In this document: piece by piece, positions 6,642 through 8,677 of the stretch
How positions within the stretch are numbered: position 1 is the first letter of the stretch
How the letters are laid out: each line of letters opens with the position of its first letter
NCBI GenBank assembly: GCA_015232165.1
Contig: JADGAE010000066.1
Location: 1-8,677 of the forward strand
Direction of reading: 5' to 3'
Length of the DNA stretch: 8,677 bases
From: Nitrospirota bacterium
Lineage (GTDB): Bacteria; Nitrospirota; Thermodesulfovibrionia; Thermodesulfovibrionales; Magnetobacteriaceae
Program-made: the position numbers and the translations under genes
Notes under the pieces: generated by a model
What the model was told of the DNA's origin: nothing
The model's database searches: none
The model's input: only the letters and a program-made list of their open reading frames with translations

Positions 6642-7919
6642 TTATTGGAATCTTATCTGCAAAAGCACCGACTCGGGCGGTTGTTTGCTGTTTCTTGGTG
6701 GCGGCGTCTCCTGCTTGCCGGAGGCATTGAGCACCTGTACGCTGCCTGTCCGACGTAGCTCCGATAACAGTGTGTCATAGCCCTCCTCCGGGAGCTCGGC
6801 CTCGATGTATTGACGTTGTCGTGCAGCATTGTCCGAAACGACCCGACCACCGTTGTCTCTTATCAGTGCCACAACACGGTCAAAGACTGGTGTCACGGCT
6901 TTTTTTGACTCCCGGTGTGACTTTGACACCTCTTCTTTTAAGTCACCGGAGTCTCTGACTGCCCTGGATTTCTTGGAGTCCTTAAAACTGTCTTGATCAG
7001 AATCGTCTGACTCGACAGAGACGATCAGGGTTATACGCTGCTGTTGTTTTATTTTCTCGTCGGAGGATTCTCCGGTGGAGTTGGTATTGAAACTCCCTAT
7101 GGCCACCCCTTGTCCATTGGGCTTTAGTGCGGGCGGTGGTGGTGCCGTGGAGGTCTCCAACCTAGCCGGGACAGTTGCCTTTTGGAGGGTTGCCGGTGCC
7201 TCTGCCTCCAGTGGAGCCATAGTCGGAGCATCTGCTGACGGAACAATAGTTGGAGTCACAACAGTTGGAGCCGGAGCCGGAACTGCACGTGGTAATGCCA
7301 CACCTGCCGGAGCCTCGGCAGTAGTCACCGGAGGAGCCGGAGGTGACATGGGTTTATCCGAAGTGGCAGGTGCAGACATATCGGCACGGCGCTCTTTAGC
7401 GAGCCTGGTTGGTGCCGGTGGTTGGGATTCGGTCTTTGTCAGGGCATCGCGGGATGTTTCCTCAGCCACACCTGATTTGAGATTGCCCTCTGCCTTACCC
7501 TCTGAATGACTTTCTGTCTTGTCCTCTGTCTTAACATATGCCTTGCTCTCTAAACCGGGGGGGGGCAGCTTGACGTCATCGAGGATGTGCTGCATCTGAG
7601 GCTCCCTGTGCAAGACACTAAACGCTATGACCACCAGCATCGCAAGGGCCGCAAAGCCAAGGGGTATCTTCACCGGCATCTTCATGCCATGCCGTTGCGG
7701 CTGTTCCATACGCTGCCTCAGACTGCCAAGAAAGTCATCCGGTGCCCTGACCTGGCTCATGCAAGACAGGCGCTGACTGAGGGCGCGCAGTTGTTGCAGT
7801 TGTTGGGCACATTCGCTGCATTGGCTCAGGTGTTCTTCCATATGATCCCTGGACGCACCCTCAATGCCGCCATCCATATATGCCGACAGGAGTTTCCTGA
7901 CCGTGTGGCACTGCTTCAT
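6642..7919 (-). CDS. Transmembrane anti-sigma factor, zinc-finger (ZAS/HC2) type with Pro/Ala-rich periplasmic region
   Basis: Predicted partner and inhibitor of the ECF sigma factor encoded directly upstream. The 425-residue protein starts with a zinc-binding anti-sigma domain (Cys4, His30, Cys34 and Cys37, the last three in an H-x3-C-x2-C motif). One membrane helix spans about 85-104 (IPLGFAALAMLVVIAFSVLH). A long Pro/Ala/Thr-rich, low-complexity stretch (about 115-275) follows. A folded C-terminal part (about 290-425) includes a DUF4349/DUF2275-like pattern, VFDRVVALIRDNGGRVVSD then IEAELPEEGYDTLLSELRRTG. Topology should place the zinc finger in the cytoplasm and the rest outside the membrane as a sensor. 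The start overlaps the sigma stop as ATGA, with AAGGGG five bases upstream. The C9 tract at codons 119-121 is a potential slippage site. The linker sequence probably drifts fast, and the identity of the C-terminal domain is tentative. Confidence 0.85.
   Translation of the reverse strand: MKQCHTVRKLLSAYMDGGIEGASRDHMEEHLSQCSECAQQLQQLRALSQRLSCMSQVRAPDDFLGSLRQRMEQPQRHGMKMPVKIPLGFAALAMLVVIAFSVLHREPQMQHILDDVKLPPPGLESKAYVKTEDKTESHSEGKAEGNLKSGVAEETSRDALTKTESQPPAPTRLAKERRADMSAPATSDKPMSPPAPPVTTAEAPAGVALPRAVPAPAPTVVTPTIVPSADAPTMAPLEAEAPATLQKATVPARLETSTAPPPPALKPNGQGVAIGSFNTNSTGESSDEKIKQQQRITLIVSVESDDSDQDSFKDSKKSRAVRDSGDLKEEVSKSHRESKKAVTPVFDRVVALIRDNGGRVVSDNAARQRQYIEAELPEEGYDTLLSELRRTGSVQVLNASGKQETPPPRNSKQPPESVLLQIRFQ
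7210..7345. repeat. Degenerate GGAGCC-like short repeats in the anti-sigma linker
   Basis: On the + strand units such as GTGGAGCC, GTCGGAGCA, GTTGGAGTC, GTTGGAGCC, GCCGGAGCC and GCCGGAGGTG recur with irregular spacing. They encode the Pro/Ala/Thr-rich linker of the anti-sigma factor on the minus strand. Expansion and contraction by recombination would change linker length without breaking the frame if units of three bases are kept. Confidence 0.5.
7557..7565 (-). repeat. C9 homopolymer in the anti-sigma coding strand
   Basis: Nine G on the + strand give CCC CCC CCC (three Pro codons, residues 119-121), about 15 residues after the membrane helix. With eight C the next codons are CCG GTT TAG. 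With ten C the frame reads on from CGG for eight codons to TAA. Both changes truncate the protein just outside the membrane. Confidence 0.7.
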
Positions 7920-8518
7920 AGTGTCCCCTTTAGTTTGTCCCTGAGGGTCTGTCTGCCGCGCGCTATGTTGGACTTAATCGTGCCGGCCTTGAGTCCGGTG
8001 ACGGAGGCTATTTCGTCATAGGACAGCCCCTCGATGTCGCGCAGTACCACGACGGTTCGCTGCCGCAACGGCAGAGACCTGATTGCACGTTGGATGACCT
8101 CGTCCTGTTGTCGTTTGCGTAGTGGGTGTTCCGGCGAAAATCGTTCATCGGAGATATCACCAGGTGTAAGGCCGTCATCAGTTTCGGTGTTGGTTGAGAG
8201 CATCCGCTTAAAGAAGAGGTACTTTAGCGAGGTGAGTCTGCTCTTGCACGTGTTGACGGCTATCCGGTACAGCCAGGTGGAGAAAGACGACTCGCCCCTA
8301 AAACCACCCATCGCACGGTAGGCCTTTATAAATGCCTCCTGTGCACAGTCGTTGGCCTCGTCGTAATCACCCATCATTCGGTAGCACATGTTAAACACCC
8401 TGTCCTTGTATTTAAGCACCAGGCCGTCAAAGGCATCCACCCGTCCCGCCCTGAAGGCACTAATGAGGACCTCATCAGCCTCGGCACCCTGCATACGGCT
8501 AACATTGTCGTTACTCAT
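7916..8518 (-). CDS. RNA polymerase sigma factor of the ECF (RpoE-like) family
   Basis: Group 4 sigma factor that directs RNA polymerase to stress or envelope promoters. The 200-residue protein has region 2 at about 25-95. This includes DCAQEAFIKAYRAMGGFRGESSFSTWL in overlapping parts (57-83): the core-binding and -10 recognition helices. Region 4 lies at about 140-195, with LPLRQRTVVVLRDIEGLSYD and the helix-turn-helix EIASVTGLKAGTIKSNIARG. A linker of about 45 residues lies between, and regions 1 and 3 are absent as expected. The stop overlaps the anti-sigma start (ATGA). The ATG at 8518 has no clear ribosome binding site and sits directly after a sigma-E-like -10 element. The ATG at 8494 (Met9) is a serious alternative because it would lie on the transcript, and the eight residues lost are outside the conserved core. 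Confidence 0.93.
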   Translation of the reverse strand: MSNDNVSRMQGAEADEVLISAFRAGRVDAFDGLVLKYKDRVFNMCYRMMGDYDEANDCAQEAFIKAYRAMGGFRGESSFSTWLYRIAVNTCKSRLTSLKYLFFKRMLSTNTETDDGLTPGDISDERFSPEHPLRKRQQDEVIQRAIRSLPLRQRTVVVLRDIEGLSYDEIASVTGLKAGTIKSNIARGRQTLRDKLKGTL

Positions 8519-8546
8519 TTAGACTGTCGCTTCTATGAAAAGTTCC
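8519..8546 (-). promoter_or_regulatory. Candidate ECF (sigma-E type) autoregulatory promoter
   Basis: On the minus strand GGAACTT (8546-8540) and TCTAA (8523-8519, preceded by G) are separated by 16 bases. This closely fits the known E. coli sigma-E consensus, GGAACTT with TCnAA at 15-17 bases. The -10 ends one base before the ATG at 8518, so a transcript should begin around 8511-8513, inside the first codons of the longest sigma reading frame. Confidence 0.6.
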
Positions 8547-8614
8547 ACCAGTCACATATCTTAACTTAATTCCGGGGATAGAGAAAAGAGGACGAGCTGG
8601 GGCAATCGCATTTG

Positions 8615-8677
8615 GCCGTAAAGAAAGAAAGGGGCGGTTCCGCTCGCACAGCGACGTTACCGCGCCCCCTTCAGAAC
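8615..8677 (+). repeat. GC-rich interspersed repeat, copy 2 (reaches window edge)
   Basis: This is the diverged direct counterpart of 2841-2900. It contains GGGGCG (8631-8636) pairing with CGCCCC (8663-8668), and an inner CGCT-cgcac-AGCG hairpin (8641-8653), so it can fold as a branched palindrome. It lies upstream of the sigma gene. How far it extends to the right is not visible. The remaining bases between it and the promoter (8547-8614) show nothing I can identify. Confidence 0.55.

Noticed and set aside
7210..7345. Possible CRISPR or minisatellite array
   Set aside because: Units are short, degenerate, irregularly spaced and in frame with a Pro/Ala-rich protein linker; there are no unique spacers of constant length.
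7075..7509. 144-codon Gly/Ala/Val-rich open frame on the + strand
   Set aside because: It is the antisense of the Pro/Ala-rich linker of the anti-sigma factor; its composition is explained by the repeated codons on the other strand.

Overview
The window looks like chromosomal DNA of a Gram-negative-type bacterium of moderate GC content. A complete minC-minD-minE cluster, a zinc-finger anti-sigma factor with one membrane span, and a large MalT-like regulator with a SARP/BTAD-type C-terminus would fit Nitrospirota or the former Deltaproteobacteria. That placement is inferred from gene content only; no rRNA or other phylogenetic marker is present.

Layout. The left third (1-2829, + strand) is a MalT-type regulator whose N-terminal ATPase part lies beyond the left edge. 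The reading frame is broken near base 31-36: protein similarity runs in one frame up to an A6 tract and resumes in another frame just after it, so the start codon at 157 is probably not a true start. A 196-base convergent intergenic region (2830-3025) follows, packed with GC-rich inverted repeats. All remaining genes are on the minus strand. Read in their own direction (right to left) they are an ECF sigma factor (8518-7916), its translationally coupled transmembrane anti-sigma factor (7919-6642), minC (6516-5908), minD (5889-5107), minE (5103-4840) and a divergent ATP-type phosphoenolpyruvate carboxykinase (PEPCK)-like protein (4783-3026). No gene-free stretch exceeds 300 bases.

How the genes fit together. 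The sigma and anti-sigma genes overlap by ATGA and form a classic signalling pair. A close match to an E. coli sigma-E type promoter ends directly at the proposed sigma start codon, suggesting autoregulation and probably a start eight codons further in. MinC, MinD and MinE place the division septum. The PEPCK-like gene follows minE by 56 bases in the same direction and may belong to the same transcript, which would link division-site control to central carbon or nucleotide status. It keeps most PEPCK active-site residues but has an HPr-kinase-like P-loop.

Most notable points: (1) a C9 tract in the anti-sigma coding strand just after the membrane span, where loss or gain of one C gives a stop within a few codons, so slippage would produce a membrane-anchored anti-sigma without its outer domain; (2) the frameshift in the MalT-like gene at an A6 tract; (3) the promoter abutting the sigma start; (4) two diverged direct copies of a GC-rich palindromic repeat bracketing the sigma-min-PEPCK block; (5) the PEPCK-like gene next to the min genes. 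I see no CRISPR array, tRNA, rRNA, transposase or phage gene.
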